Positions 52,941 through 61,876 are shown, counted from the first letter of the stretch. The stretch: 64,000 bases of DNA from Palaemon carinicauda (GCF_036898095.1 NC_090735.1:715460-779459), one strand, 5' to 3'. Notes: generated by a model from the sequence alone, not told the origin. Translations and numbers: made by a program.

Positions 52941-53335
52941 TTAACAAGGAAGTTTGTGATTCATATGAGTTGCGAATAGATCTACCTGGAGGCCCGGAAC
53001 CAGCCTGAGTATCCATCGAAATGAAATTATGTCTAGAGACCATTCTGACTCCAGTGGTTTCGTCCTGGATAGTGAGTCCGCTCTCACATTCTGGACTCCC
53101 GCTAGGTGAGTTGCTGACAGGAACCAGTTCTTTTCTGTTACCCAGGTGAAGATAGTGACCAGGATCTGATTCAGGTTGAGTGACTTGGATCCTCCCCTGT
53201 TGACGCAGTGTACTACGTCTGTGCTGTCTGACACTACTCTGATGTGGGTCGACCTCGGAGGAGTGTCTCTCTTCAGGGTCAAGAACACTGCCATGGCTTC
53301 GAGAACATTTATATGGGACTGTTTCATGGCGGGTG
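52941..53335 (-). pseudogene. RNase H domain of DIRS polyprotein
   Basis: The frame reads HINVLEAMAVFLTL, then HIRVVSDSTDVVHCVNRGGS, then FLSATHLAGVQNVRADSLSR, then EWSLDIISFRWI and QVDLFATHMNHKLP. These match the order and spacing of DIRS/Ngaro RNase H. The acidic residues expected in the active site (E of LEAMA, D of VSDST, D of RADSLSR) are present. Its role in the intact element is to remove RNA from the RNA:DNA hybrid. It is joined to the upstream RT connection region by a frameshift near 53,330-53,370: the preceding frame ends SLSGWGDYSKHHRC. Confidence 0.88.
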
Positions 53336-54579
53336 ACCAAGAGCCCTGAAGCATCTGTGATGTTTGGAGTAATCCCCCCATCCACTTAGAGACGCGGCTG
53401 TATGGAATGTCACTTGTGGAGGTGGGAATTGTAGAGGAACCGATTTGGAGAGGTTCTTCGGTTCGGACCATGGGCGTAGTCTCATTTTCAAGACAGAGGG
53501 AATCTTCGAGACCTTGTCTCTTAAAGGTACTGTAGCTCTCTTTCTCCAAACTCGATTGATGTCTTTGAGTTTGGCTTTTAATAGGAGATCTGTTACTGAA
53601 GTGAATTGGAGAAGGCCGAGGATACTTTCTAAGGCTCTTCTGGACACCTGTTTGTGTTTGAGAAAATTCTTGATCTTGGAAGCTATTCCTCTTACCTTTT
53701 TGGAAGGGAGAGACAACGTGTGCTTCGAAAGGTCCCACTGAATGGCTAACCATTCTAAGTGGCCTGATGGTTGCAGGCGAGACTTTTGGAGATTGACCCG
53801 AAATCATGGGTTGTCGAGAAATCGAAGTACTTCCTTCATAGCTCTGTTGCCTTCTATGGCCGACTGGGCCCAAATGAGCCAACCGTCCAGATAAGCAATG
53901 ATCCGTATCTCTTGGTTCCTGAGTTGTTCTAACTCTGTCTCTCCCAGTTTTGTGAATATCCTAAGATCAATGTTGAGGCCGAAGGGCATGTCTTGATCGC
54001 AAAGGCTTTCCTGCCTAGGCGAAAACCCAGAAAAGAAGAGAAGTTTCGGGCCATAGGCACATGATAATAGTTGTCGGTAAGATCGACAGAGGTGGTGATG
54101 GCCCCACGGGGAAGTAAGGTCCGTACCTGAGACATAGTCAACATCCGGAACTTGTCGCAGAGAATGTAAGAGTTTAGCTTTGACAAGTCCAGGTCCACTC
54201 TCAATGCCGACAAGCCTTTCTTCGGAATTGGGAACAGGTGGCCTTGGAACTTCAGTGATCGATCCCGTTTGATTGCTTTCTTCTTGAGTAACTCTGTGGT
54301 GTACTCTTTCAGGATGGGAGTGGATTTCTTGGAGTAGGTCACTGGTGGAGGAGGAGGACCTTGTGGCCATTTCCACCTCAAACCTTTAGAGATTATGCTA
54401 TGAGCCCACAGACCGAAGGTCCAATGGTCTCGAAAGTGGTAAAGTCTCCCCCCTACCGGGACCACCTCGTTGTGAGGGAGTGAATCTAGGTCCTTTCCTT
54501 CCCCGAGCCCCCTTTGTCCTAGGTCCGCCTCGATGGCGGAACTGTCTTCTACTCCTGTAGCTTCCTCTCTGGTGTCCAC
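53336..54579 (-). pseudogene. Reverse transcriptase of DIRS polyprotein, inactivated
   Basis: The first frame (54,579-about 54,000) gives VGGRLYHFRDHW, then GHLFPIPKKG, LRVDLDLSKLNSYI, TTSVDLTDNYYHVP and SSFLGFRLGRKAFA, corresponding to RT fingers and palm. A frameshift near 54,000 moves to the next frame with MPFGLNIDLRIFTKLGE and RIIAYLDGWLIWA. The catalytic box normally reads YLDDW, so one of the two metal-binding aspartates is glycine. A TGA near 53,806 interrupts FLDNP-FRVNLQKS, after which the same frame continues as thumb/connection (LEWLAIQWDLS, SLPSKKVRGIASKIKNFLKH). The start lies within the end of the gag-like frame, as is usual for ORF2 of DIRS elements. It could not have RT activity. 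Confidence 0.9.
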
Positions 54580-56007
54580 GAAAGGAACCTGAGGGTTCGG
54601 AGCTAGGGCTGTATGCAGGCGAGGACATCCAAACGGGGTTGGGCTGTGTACCTGGGGAATCAGTGAGGTAGACCACCTGATGAGGGGGATTCGGATGCAT
54701 TGTCATCGAATCAGAGGAAGACTGTGATGACGAGTGGGTAACTGACTATTGGTGGCAGTGACCCCGGTTCATTTTGTAGGGGGTAACTCTCTTCTTCTTC
54801 GTGAAGAAAACTTGCTTTTGGTCTTCGACCTTCGTTTTGCCAGTGAGGCCCCGCCTCACCTGCAATTTTGGTTTGCTCTCGTATCATCATGTAGAACCTT
54901 GTTCACCTCCTCCTGAGGGAAGAGGGTTTTACCCCAGCAGGAGGAAGCTATCAGCCTGCTCGTTTCATGTCTGATAGAGGCTTCAGACAGAACGTATTTC
55001 CTACAACTAACCCGAGCAGACCACAAAGCGTGTAGGTCAAATTGGTAGGACAGAGATAGGTTCTTCGTGAATATCCAAAACAAGGTCTCAGTGGGATACA
55101 TCGAGGCTAGGGACTCCCCGAGGTGGGGTCCGTCTCTTTAAGAGCTGGCATGGCCGAACCTTCTTTGACAGCTTGAATAGTAAGACCTGTCAATTTATCC
55201 GTAATAGGCAAGGTAATAATGAGAACAGTTGTAGATATGGCGTAGACCCCATTATGTGGGGTGAGCTTGGAATTAGCGTACCCCAGACCGACAACATCCT
55301 GGCCCACACAGATTGGGCCTGCTCTTTAGGAAATATTACCGTTACCTTCGGTACCTTGTCTAACCTAACCAAGGCATGCTCTTTCAATCGAACGAATCCG
55401 TTGAATGGGAATTCTAGTCCCTGAGAGTAAATTCTAGGACCTCCAGAGGGCGGACGTTTATGCCATCCAGAGTTATGGTACCATCTATATATGGGACATG
55501 TAAGGCAAATTTCTATGAGTTGTTTTTATCGAAGAAGGTTACTTCGATGCGTCTGGGGCTGTAGGGGAAGACATCCGAGTTCCTGAATGGATCAGATTCG
55601 CTACCATATCTTTGAGCTCCGTCATACCTCCTTGGCTTGCCCTAGAATGTGTTGTATCTGCTCTTTAACCCTATCCCTGATCAGGTCGGACGGGAAGGAG
55701 GGATCCTGAGCACAACCTGCTGTCGAAGCCCTGGACTTATATGACTTCGTCTTTTAGCAGTCACGGTTTTATGCAAGGTAATATGAACATCAGGATCCTT
55801 TGAGGGTCCTAGGCCGGTGACACAGATAATGGCAAAACTGAAGGCTCAAAACTCATCACCACCTACCTGGCCGTCCATGGGGTCGACCTCCAACCCTAGA
55901 GAGGACACGCCTAGGAGAGAGGGTCCGCCAGATGGAGCATTCCTTCCAAATCTTGATACCCAAGGGCGGAGAGCCGCTCTTGCAGCCCGGAGAGATTCAT
56001 CATCATC
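54398..56007 (-). pseudogene. Gag-like ORF1 of the DIRS element, 3' exon
   Basis: The exon opens after a splice acceptor (TTCTTTCAG, AG complement at 56,008-56,009). It reads DDDESLRAARAALRPWVSRF, then FGRNAPSGGPSLLGVSSLEG. Further on, in shifting frames, come SPRRIEVTFFDKNNS-stop-KFALHVPYIDGT near 55,550, VPKVTVIFPKEQAQSVWARM near 55,360, LTPHNGVYAISTTVLIITLP near 55,260 and SCRKYVLSEASIRHETSRLI near 55,000. The end (54,706-54,398) is rich in R, G, S and P (SFRGHQRGSYRSRRQFRHRG), typical of the nucleic-acid-binding tail of ORF1. Stops and frameshifts break it. The product would be the structural, RNA-binding protein of the particle. Confidence 0.8.
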
Positions 56008-56138
56008 CTGAAAGAAGTGAGGGGATTAGTGATGAAGGAGAAAACCGTTCTCCTCAATAAGCAATGTATACATAAATCCAGAACAAATTAAATCATCGCC
56101 AAAGGATACCAAAAAGAAACAAATTAGAACCAACTTAC
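56008..56138 (-). other. Spliceosomal intron in the gag-like ORF1
   Basis: On the minus strand the donor is GAT|GTAAGT (56,133-56,138). The acceptor is CCCCTCACTTCTTTCAG (AG complement at 56,008-56,009), giving a 131-bp intron. Splicing keeps the frame: ...SSLLLNDD joins DDDESLRAAR. The flanking exons read as protein and the intron does not. Introns have been reported in some DIRS-type elements, so this is not unique to the copy. Confidence 0.75.
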
Positions 56139-56217
56139 ATCATCGTTCAGGAGTAGGGAGGACAGCTCGTAGCAGAGCTTGTATGACTCCGGGAACCATA
56201 CCATGTAGGCGGACCTT
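56139..56217 (-). pseudogene. Gag-like ORF1 internal exon (79 bp)
   Basis: A strong acceptor on the minus strand (TTTCCTTTCTTTTACAG, AG complement at 56,218-56,219) and the GTAAGT donor bracket 79 bp. Frame 2 reads RSAYMVWFPESYKLCYELSS, then LLLNDD, continuing into the 3' exon. No stop occurs in this frame. I infer an exon from the splice sites and the uninterrupted frame. It lies where the N-terminal part of ORF1 is expected. Confidence 0.7.
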
Positions 56218-56272
56218 CTGTAAAAGAAAGGAAACATAAGTCTGGATGTTCCTTGAAACTTTGGTTAGTGAT

Positions 56273-56530
56273 CCCATTCACAGGCTGGGATCAACCAAAT
56301 TATCTATAAATAATAATATATATGTTTATGTATATATTTGTACATGTATATAATACATATATCTATATTTATGCATAAATTTAATTATAAATATGTATAT
56401 ATATGGATAAATATCCATACAACATCGTGTTCAAATAGAAATAAATTTCTACTCAGTACTTGGGATCGAACGCTAGCCCCTTCTAATGAAAAGCCAGGTC
56501 GAAACCAACCATGCCATGAGAGGCCATTTA
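56273..56530 (-). mobile_element. tRNA-derived SINE nested in the retroelement
   Basis: On the minus strand, 56,526-56,455 looks like a tRNA-derived head. A box A-like TGGCATGGTTGG lies at 56,517-56,506 and a box B GTTCGATCC at 56,471-56,463, at tRNA-like spacing. It runs on into CACGATGTTGTATGGATATT and a long AT/TATATG tail (to about 56,300). Imperfect direct repeats flank it: CTTGAAACTTTGGTTAGTGA at 56,252-56,271 and TTTGAGACTCTGGTCAGTGA near 56,536-56,555, 16 of 20 positions equal, possibly an aged target duplication. Similar tRNA-plus-AT-tail units are common in decapods, from memory. Confidence 0.6.
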
Positions 56531-56682
56531 CTGTTCTTTGAGACTCTGGTCAGTGAACAGATGAATCAATAGAAATAAATAACATTAATTATGTGTGACT
56601 AATATGATTTTCAATATTGTTAGCTAGAGCTACAAACTAATATACTAAAATCCAGTAACCACGTAACATGTAACCATAATCC

Positions 56683-56884
56683 TCATCGGTAAAATAATGT
56701 TAACCCCGGTTCTGAACGTCTGAGTGATCTCTTTTGCCACCGGAGATCCGGTGACAAAGGTCCGTCATAGTGAAAACGTGAACATCAGCGGTAAGATAAT
56801 ATTAACCTCAATGCTGATCGTCTGTGTGATATCCGGTTAAGCCGGAGATTTGATGAAAAAGGACCGTAATAATGAAATTGTGAT
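56683..56884. repeat. About 101-bp tandem duplication in the retroelement leader
   Basis: Copy 1 (56,683-56,782) and copy 2 (56,783-56,884) share CGGTAA-ATAAT-TTAACC, GATCGTCTG or GAACGTCTG, the GCCGGAGAT or CACCGGAGAT word, and GTCCGTCATAGTGAAAACGT against GACCGTAATAATGAAATTGT. They are considerably diverged, so the duplication is old. Confidence 0.7.
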
Positions 56885-57166
56885 TATTCATGAAAAAGGG
56901 TTCGTGTGCATAAGGCCGAAGCCGGAGTCTGAGGGCCGGATTTCACCGTTGCACTCCAAATATCTGACTAGTTCCCAACCCAATGAGTAGCCTATCCATT
57001 ATAGCGTAGTATAACTCAAGGCGGTGATTAATCATGAAAAAAGGTTCACGTGCATAAGGCCGAAGCCGGAGTCTGAGAGCCGGGTTTCACCGTTGCACTC
57101 CAAATATTTGACTAGTTCCCAACCCAATGAGTATCCATTATAGCGGAGTATAAATCAAGGCGGTGA
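56882..57166. repeat. About 144-bp tandem duplication in the retroelement leader
   Basis: Two copies (about 56,882-57,025 and 57,026-57,166) are nearly identical: GCATAAGGCCGAAGCCGGAG, TTTCACCGTTGCACTCCAAA, GACTAGTTCCCAACCCAATG and CAAGGCGGTGA occur in both. Copy 2 lacks a short CCTA-type segment present in copy 1. This is younger than the neighbouring 101-bp duplication. Position near the 5' end would suit a promoter or enhancer repeat, but that is speculation. Confidence 0.88.
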
Positions 57167-57710
57167 ACATTCCGAAGAGAACGGAGATACGGGTGTCGGC
57201 ATAAACCGATCCCAAAATAATGACTCATACACTAACGGAACCTATCAATAATGCTAGCTCTATTAACAGTAACCACATCAATAAAACGTAATATCATAAA
57301 CCCGGAGAAGAAGCGGAGGCAGGAATAACTCGTGATAGTATAAAACGGAAAACGGGAAAACCACCTCTCCTTACCCGAGCTTAAGAAAGAAAATGAGAGA
57401 AAGGGTAACTCGTAACTGTAGCAACAGAAAATGAGCACTCTATGTTCACGCTCTCATGGTTACATTATAAAGAACCATATCACACAATAATATGATAAGA
57501 ATGATGATAAAATTGTAATAACCAAGAACGAAGAATAACGACAATGTAACAAATAAATATAAAGATATAGCCTAAAACGAGCACCTTCCTGAGGCGTGTA
57601 CATAAACAATAACAAAGGCCAGATCGTTATTCTTCGTTCGTCCAAATTGGACTTGCTAGCAAAAAAATACAATAGTAAAAACAATAATAAAATAATGATA
57701 ATAAAAATGG

Positions 57711-57947
57711 TCATAAAACGTAAGTGATATAACCTAGATGACAGAGTACCAGATGGGCAATATTAACTTGAAAACTACCGAAGCGAACAAAATTAAAATG
57801 ACTGCCGTCACCAAGGAAGGTCAAGTCGCTTCCAAAATTAAAATCCACATTACTGGAAAGAGAACAAATGCCCGGTACTGAAAAAAACCTGTCAAAACAA
57901 ACTATGGTACTTAACATTGGTAAAGGTGAAGTAGCAGAGTCAGTCAT
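57711..57947 (-). CDS. Possible first exon of DIRS ORF1
   Basis: A 78-codon frame starting MTDSATSPLPMLSTIVCF about 77 bp inside the 5' ITR, where ORF1 of a DIRS element would be expected to begin. It includes repeated aromatic/glycine segments (FNFGSDLTFLGDGSHFNFV). I do not recognise the sequence. No clear GT donor linking it to the 56,139-56,217 exon was seen (GTAGTT at about 57,783 is one weak option), so a chance open frame is quite possible. Confidence 0.3.
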   Translation of the reverse strand: MTDSATSPLPMLSTIVCFDRFFSVPGICSLSSNVDFNFGSDLTFLGDGSHFNFVRFGSFQVNIAHLVLCHLGYITYVL

Positions 57948-58023
57948 GTTGAATTAACGACAATCACTTGCGAAACACCGAGCACAAACAAATTACGACT
58001 TTGCGGGCAAGTCCAAAACAGAA

Positions 58024-58297
58024 GGATGACCTAGAAGGTGTTCGTGTGAGTGACGGTGGCGTGGACCAAGTGTGGTTTCTGGGGTCTTTGTTACAACCCT
58101 TCCCTTTGATGATGGAGTTATCCAATTGGAAGACAGCCTGTGAATAGTGGTTTTCACATGCCCCTGATGTATACACGACACTCACAAGGTGCTCGCGCGA
58201 GGGTAGTAACCTCTGCATTCCATACTTTTAATTTTCTCTGGTATATTTGGAAGATTTATATAAGAAAAAGTAAAAAGAAGGACTTTTTCACCGGCCG
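58024..58297 (-). repeat. Inverted terminal repeat, right (5' end of the element)
   Basis: Reverse complement of the left ITR. It is followed outward by CACAGGTCGACCC (58,299-58,311), an end-specific sequence found again in the internal complementary region. In DIRS elements the 5' ITR normally carries the promoter; I see no confident promoter motif here. Confidence 0.95.
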
Positions 58298-58316
58298 TCA
58301 CAGGTCGACCCAAAAA

Positions 58317-60665
58317 GCTACTTTCTCAGTTGGAAGGATCAGGTAGCTGGACTATGGAAGATGGACAGAAAAGGTAACTTTGTTTTGTGGAGGAAATATC
58401 CTTTGATGTAGAATTACAAGGCTACATTATAGGATAGAGTACTTTCTCAGTTGGAAGGGTCAGGCAGCTGGACTATGGAGGATGGACCGAAAAAAGAACT
58501 TTGTTTTGAGGAGGAAATATCCTTTGATGTAAAGGTACAAGCCTACATTATTGGATAAAGTACTTTTTCAGTTGGGAGGATCAGGTAACTGGACTATGGA
58601 GGATTGACAGAAAAGGGAACTTTGTTTTGAGAAGGAAATATCCTTTGATGTAGAGGTAAAAGGCTACATTATAGGATAAAGTACATTTTTAGTTGGAAGG
58701 ATCAATTACTTAAACTATGGAAGATGGACAGAAAAAGGAACTTTTTTTTAGGAGGAAATATCCTTTGATGTAGGAGTAGAGGCCTTCATCATTGGAAAAA
58801 GTTCTGTCTCAGTGGGAAGAACCAAGTAGTTGGACCATAGAAGATGAAGAGAAAAAGTAACTTTGTTTTGAGGAGGAAATATCCTTTGATGTAGGAGTAG
58901 AGGTCTTCATCATTGGATAAAGTGCTGTCTCAGTGGGAAGGACCAAGTAGTTGGACCATAGAAGATGAAGAGTAAAAGGAACTTTGTTTTGAGGAGGAAA
59001 TATCCTTTGATGTAGGAGTACAGGCCTTCATCATTGGATAAAGTACTGACTCAGTGGGAAGGACCAAGTAGTTGGACCATAGAAGATGAAGAGAAAAAAG
59101 AACTTTGTTTGGAGGAGGAAATATCCTTTGATGTAGGAGTACAGGCCTTCATCATTGGATAAAGTACTGACTCAGTGGGAAGGACCAAGTAGTTGGACCA
59201 TAGAAGATGAAGAGAAAAAGGAACTTTGTTTTGAGGAGGAAATATCCTTTGATGTAGGAGTACAGGCCTTCATCATTGGATAAAGTACTGACTCAGTGGG
59301 AAGGACAAAATAGTTGAACCATAGAAGATGAAGAGAAAAAGGAACTTTGTTTTGAGGAGGAAATATCCTTTGATAAGAGTACAGGCCTTCATCATTGGAT
59401 AAAGTACTGACTAAGTGGGAAGGACCAATTAGTTGGACCATAAAAGATGAAGAGAAAAAGGAGGTTTGTTTTGAGGAGGAAATATCCTTTGATGTAGGAG
59501 TGCAGACCTTCATCATTGGATAAAGTACTGACTTAGTGGGAAGGAAAAAGTAGTTGGACCATAGAAGATGAAGAGAAAAAGGAACTTTGTTTTGAGGAGG
59601 AAATATCCTTTGATAAGAGCACAGGCCTTCATCATTGGATAAAGTACTGACTCAGTGGGAAGGACCAAGTATTTGGACAATAAAAGATGAAAAGAAAAAG
59701 GAACTTTGTTTTGAGGAGGAAATATCCTTTGATGTAGAAGTACACGCCTTCATCATTGGAGAAAGTACTGACACAGTTGGAGGGACCAAGTATTTGGACC
59801 ATAGAAGATGAAGATAAAAAGGAACTTTGTTTTGAGGAGGAAACATCCTTTGATGTAGGAGTACAGGCCTTCATCGTTGGATAAAGTACTGACTCAGTGG
59901 GAAGGACCAAGTAGTTGGACCAGAGAGGATGAAGAGAAAAAGGAACTTTATTTTGAGAAGGAAATATCCTTTGATGTTGGAGTAGAGGCCTTCATCGTTG
60001 GATAGAGTACTGACTAAGTGGGAAGGACAAAGTAGTTGGACCATACAAGAGGAAGAGAAAAAGGAACTTTATTTTGAGGAGGAAATATCCTTTGATGTTG
60101 GAGTAGAGGCCTTCATCATTGGATAAAGTTCTGTCTCAGTGGGAAGGACCAAGTAGTTGGACCATAGAAGATAAAGAGAAAACGTAACTTTGTTTAGAGG
60201 AGGAAATATCCTTTGATGTAGGAGTAGATGCCTTCATCATTGGATAAAGTACTGTCTCAGTGGGAATGACCAAGTAGTTGGACCATACAAGATTAAGAGT
60301 AAAAGGAACTTTGTTTTGAGGAGGAAATGTCCTTTGATGTAGGAGTACAGGCCTTCATCATTGGATAAAGTACTGACTCAATGGGAAGGACCAAGTAGTT
60401 GGACCATAGAAAATGAAGAGAAAAAGGAACTTTGTTTTGAGGAGGAAATATCCTTTGATGTAGGAGTACAGGCCTTCATCATTGGATAAAGTACTGACTC
60501 AGTGGGAAGGACCAAGTAGTTGGACCATAGAAGATAAAGAGAAAAAGGAACTTTGTTTTGAGGAGGAAATATCCTTTGATGTAGGAGTACAGGCCTTCAT
60601 CATTGGATAAAGTACTGACTCAGTGGGTATGACCAAGTAGTTGGACCATAGAAGATGAAGAGAAA
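58317..60665 (+). repeat. 121-bp satellite array, block 4 (right end of the array)
   Basis: About 19 monomers continuing the array past the retroelement in the same orientation. The first three to four (58,317-58,740) belong to the diverged 'ggctacattataggat' / 'gaaggatcaggtagctgg' subfamily also found just left of the retroelement. From about 58,750 the monomers return to near-consensus (AACTTTGTTTTGAGG type), with two copies carrying a 'tttgataagagtacagg' contraction. The array ends within a monomer at AGAAA (60,661-60,665). Confidence 0.96.
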
Positions 60666-61153
60666 TACCAATACCATATATGCTTATCTTCCCTAAAAAG
60701 TAATGGTGGTTTCTGACACTTAGGGCACTGAACACCTAAAGGTAACACAGAATGTTGACGGAAAAAATCAAATGCATATTTTGCATGTTCGGGATATGCA
60801 CCACCATGATATTTGTCTAATACCCCAAAAATAATCGAGCTTACAAGAGTCACACAATGAATTTCACTATCTATACTTTTAAACTGTTGGCGGAAAAGAA
60901 AATCTTTGGTCTGTTGGAACCGTATTGTTTTCTGATTGGTTAACAATGAAAACGTCATACATTGATAGCCAGTTACATAAAGTATGACAATTGACGTCAT
61001 CGTCTCTTTAACAAGAACCAACCAAACCATAGTATTTTGGAGAGAATCGGGTATGTTTGTAGATGGCAGTTGTAGATTGTCTAATTGTCGAAACAGTGGC
61101 CTGAAGCACCTGTCTTCGAATGGCAAAACGTCAAATGTATTACGTAATTCCAA
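60666..61153 (-). pseudogene. Truncated transposase-like ORF (possible ISXO2/IS1595-like N-terminus)
   Basis: A minus-strand frame of about 162 codons from the satellite edge up to an ATG at 61,153. Its last part reads AKYAFDFFRQHSVLPLGVQ, then CPKCQKPPLLFREDKHIWYW. A short 'FL..G.LP..V.CP.C' start, then a charged stretch and W-x-W, is how the zinc-ribbon N-terminus of ISXO2-like transposases commonly looks; the second zinc-binding pair and the catalytic domain would follow. Here the frame runs straight into satellite, so the rest is missing. The upstream half (MELRNTFDVLPFEDRCFRPL) is unrecognised and may be non-coding. The identification rests on motif appearance only. Confidence 0.35.
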
Positions 61154-61524
61154 AAACGTTTGTTATTGGCTGAAATCATCAAGAGTTAAGCCACAAGAGA
61201 TGAAATAGGTGATTTGAGAGGTTGTCGATAACAAATAAACAAATGAACAAACTCAGGATGCTGATGATTGGTGTAGAAGGCAATTATTAAGACGTCATAA
61301 AATTACTTCCAATACCAGAAGTTGAAAGGTGGAGCCAACAACCAAAACAGATTGGTTCTATACGTACGCATTAAGAAGATAAATTTACCACCTACTAGAA
61401 TGAGATTTACGAAGCTTCTACCTAGTAGAATGAGATTTACAGAACTGCCCGTGCCCATGAAAAGAAAAGCATTAGACTTAAACTTTTTCAAGAGAACTCG
61501 CTAACGTTTTTCTTGATTTTTATT
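61154..61524. other. Unassigned flank with a 30-bp spaced direct repeat
   Basis: No gene is supported. At 61,391-61,410 and 61,421-61,440 the 20-bp word CCTA(C/G)TAGAATGAGATTTAC occurs twice, 30 bp apart, with one difference. The sequence contains several ATTGG/CCAAT words (for example near 61,268) but no coherent promoter. Confidence 0.6.
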
Positions 61525-61585
61525 AGAACTAGGCATTTGCGACAGATAATACTATATATAGATACAAAAAACACTTCCTTAACAT
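61525..61585 (+). repeat. Direct repeat, copy 1 (pairs with 63,172-63,232)
   Basis: A 27-bp exact match (61,525-61,551; it contains AACTAGGCATTTGCGACAG) with 63,172-63,198. Weaker similarity follows: TACAAAAAACACTTCCTTA here against TACAAAAGACTTGCTTTA there. About 1.65 kb separates the two. Confidence 0.8.
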
Positions 61586-61758
61586 AGTGAACTAAGTTAA
61601 AATACGCTACATTATTAATGTCCATAAATAAAATAATACCAACTATTTACACGTTAAAAAAAAAAAAAATATTGCAAAAACCCTTCTTTAGCACCAAGAA
61701 ATTTGACAGGTTAATGTTTTTTACGAACGAAGGAAAGATGGTTTTGGAGAACAACTCG

Positions 61759-61876
61759 AAAATGTTTTTAAAACAACTAAGATTGCCTGTCTGAAAACAT
61801 TGTTAAATGAGCAGCAAATCAAAAATGTTTTTAAAACAATTAAAATTGCCTCTGAAAACATTGTTAAATGAGCAGC
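61759..61876 (+). repeat. About 62-bp tandem duplication
   Basis: Copies at 61,759-61,815 and 61,822-61,876 share AAAATGTTTTTAAAACAA, AGATTGCCT or AAATTGCCT, and CTGAAAACATTGTTAAATGA followed by GCAGC. No coding potential. Confidence 0.88.

Larger units (their letters stand above)
56218..57710 (-). other. Probable 5' intron or leader of the retroelement
   Basis: From the strong acceptor at 56,218 up to a possible first exon there is about 1.5 kb without supported coding sequence. It holds a SINE, two tandem duplications (56,683-56,884 and 56,882-57,166) and AT-rich DNA (57,440-57,710). I could not find a convincing donor for the intron. The alternative is that this is simply an expanded untranslated leader. 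Confidence 0.45.
50825..58311 (-). mobile_element. Degenerate DIRS-type (tyrosine recombinase) retrotransposon
   Basis: About 7.5 kb of non-satellite DNA with the full DIRS layout, read on the minus strand. In order: 5' ITR (58,024-58,297), gag-like region (54,398 to at least 56,217, perhaps from 57,947), RT (53,336-54,579), RNase H (52,941-53,335), linker (52,545-52,940), tyrosine recombinase (51,732-52,544), internal complementary region (51,201-51,275) and 3' ITR (50,871-51,136). The satellite reads ...GGATAAA at 50,818-50,824 and resumes at TACTTTCTCAG (58,319) after a short A run, so insertion was at the monomer's AAA with no evident target duplication. This fits recombinase-mediated integration of a circle. 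Frameshifts, stops and lost catalytic residues show it is inactive. Confidence 0.93.

Noticed and set aside
57232..57714. Minus-strand frames rich in hydrophobic residues
   Set aside because: AT-rich low-complexity translation inside the retroelement leader, with no recognisable domain.
1..60665. CENP-B box within the monomer
   Set aside because: No TTCG-N4-A-N2-CGGG-like motif was seen in the consensus. Centromere identity cannot be judged from sequence alone.
60945..61300. Cluster of TGACGTCA-like (CRE) words
   Set aside because: They lie within and beside the transposase-like frame, are few, and have no accompanying promoter structure. Chance is adequate.
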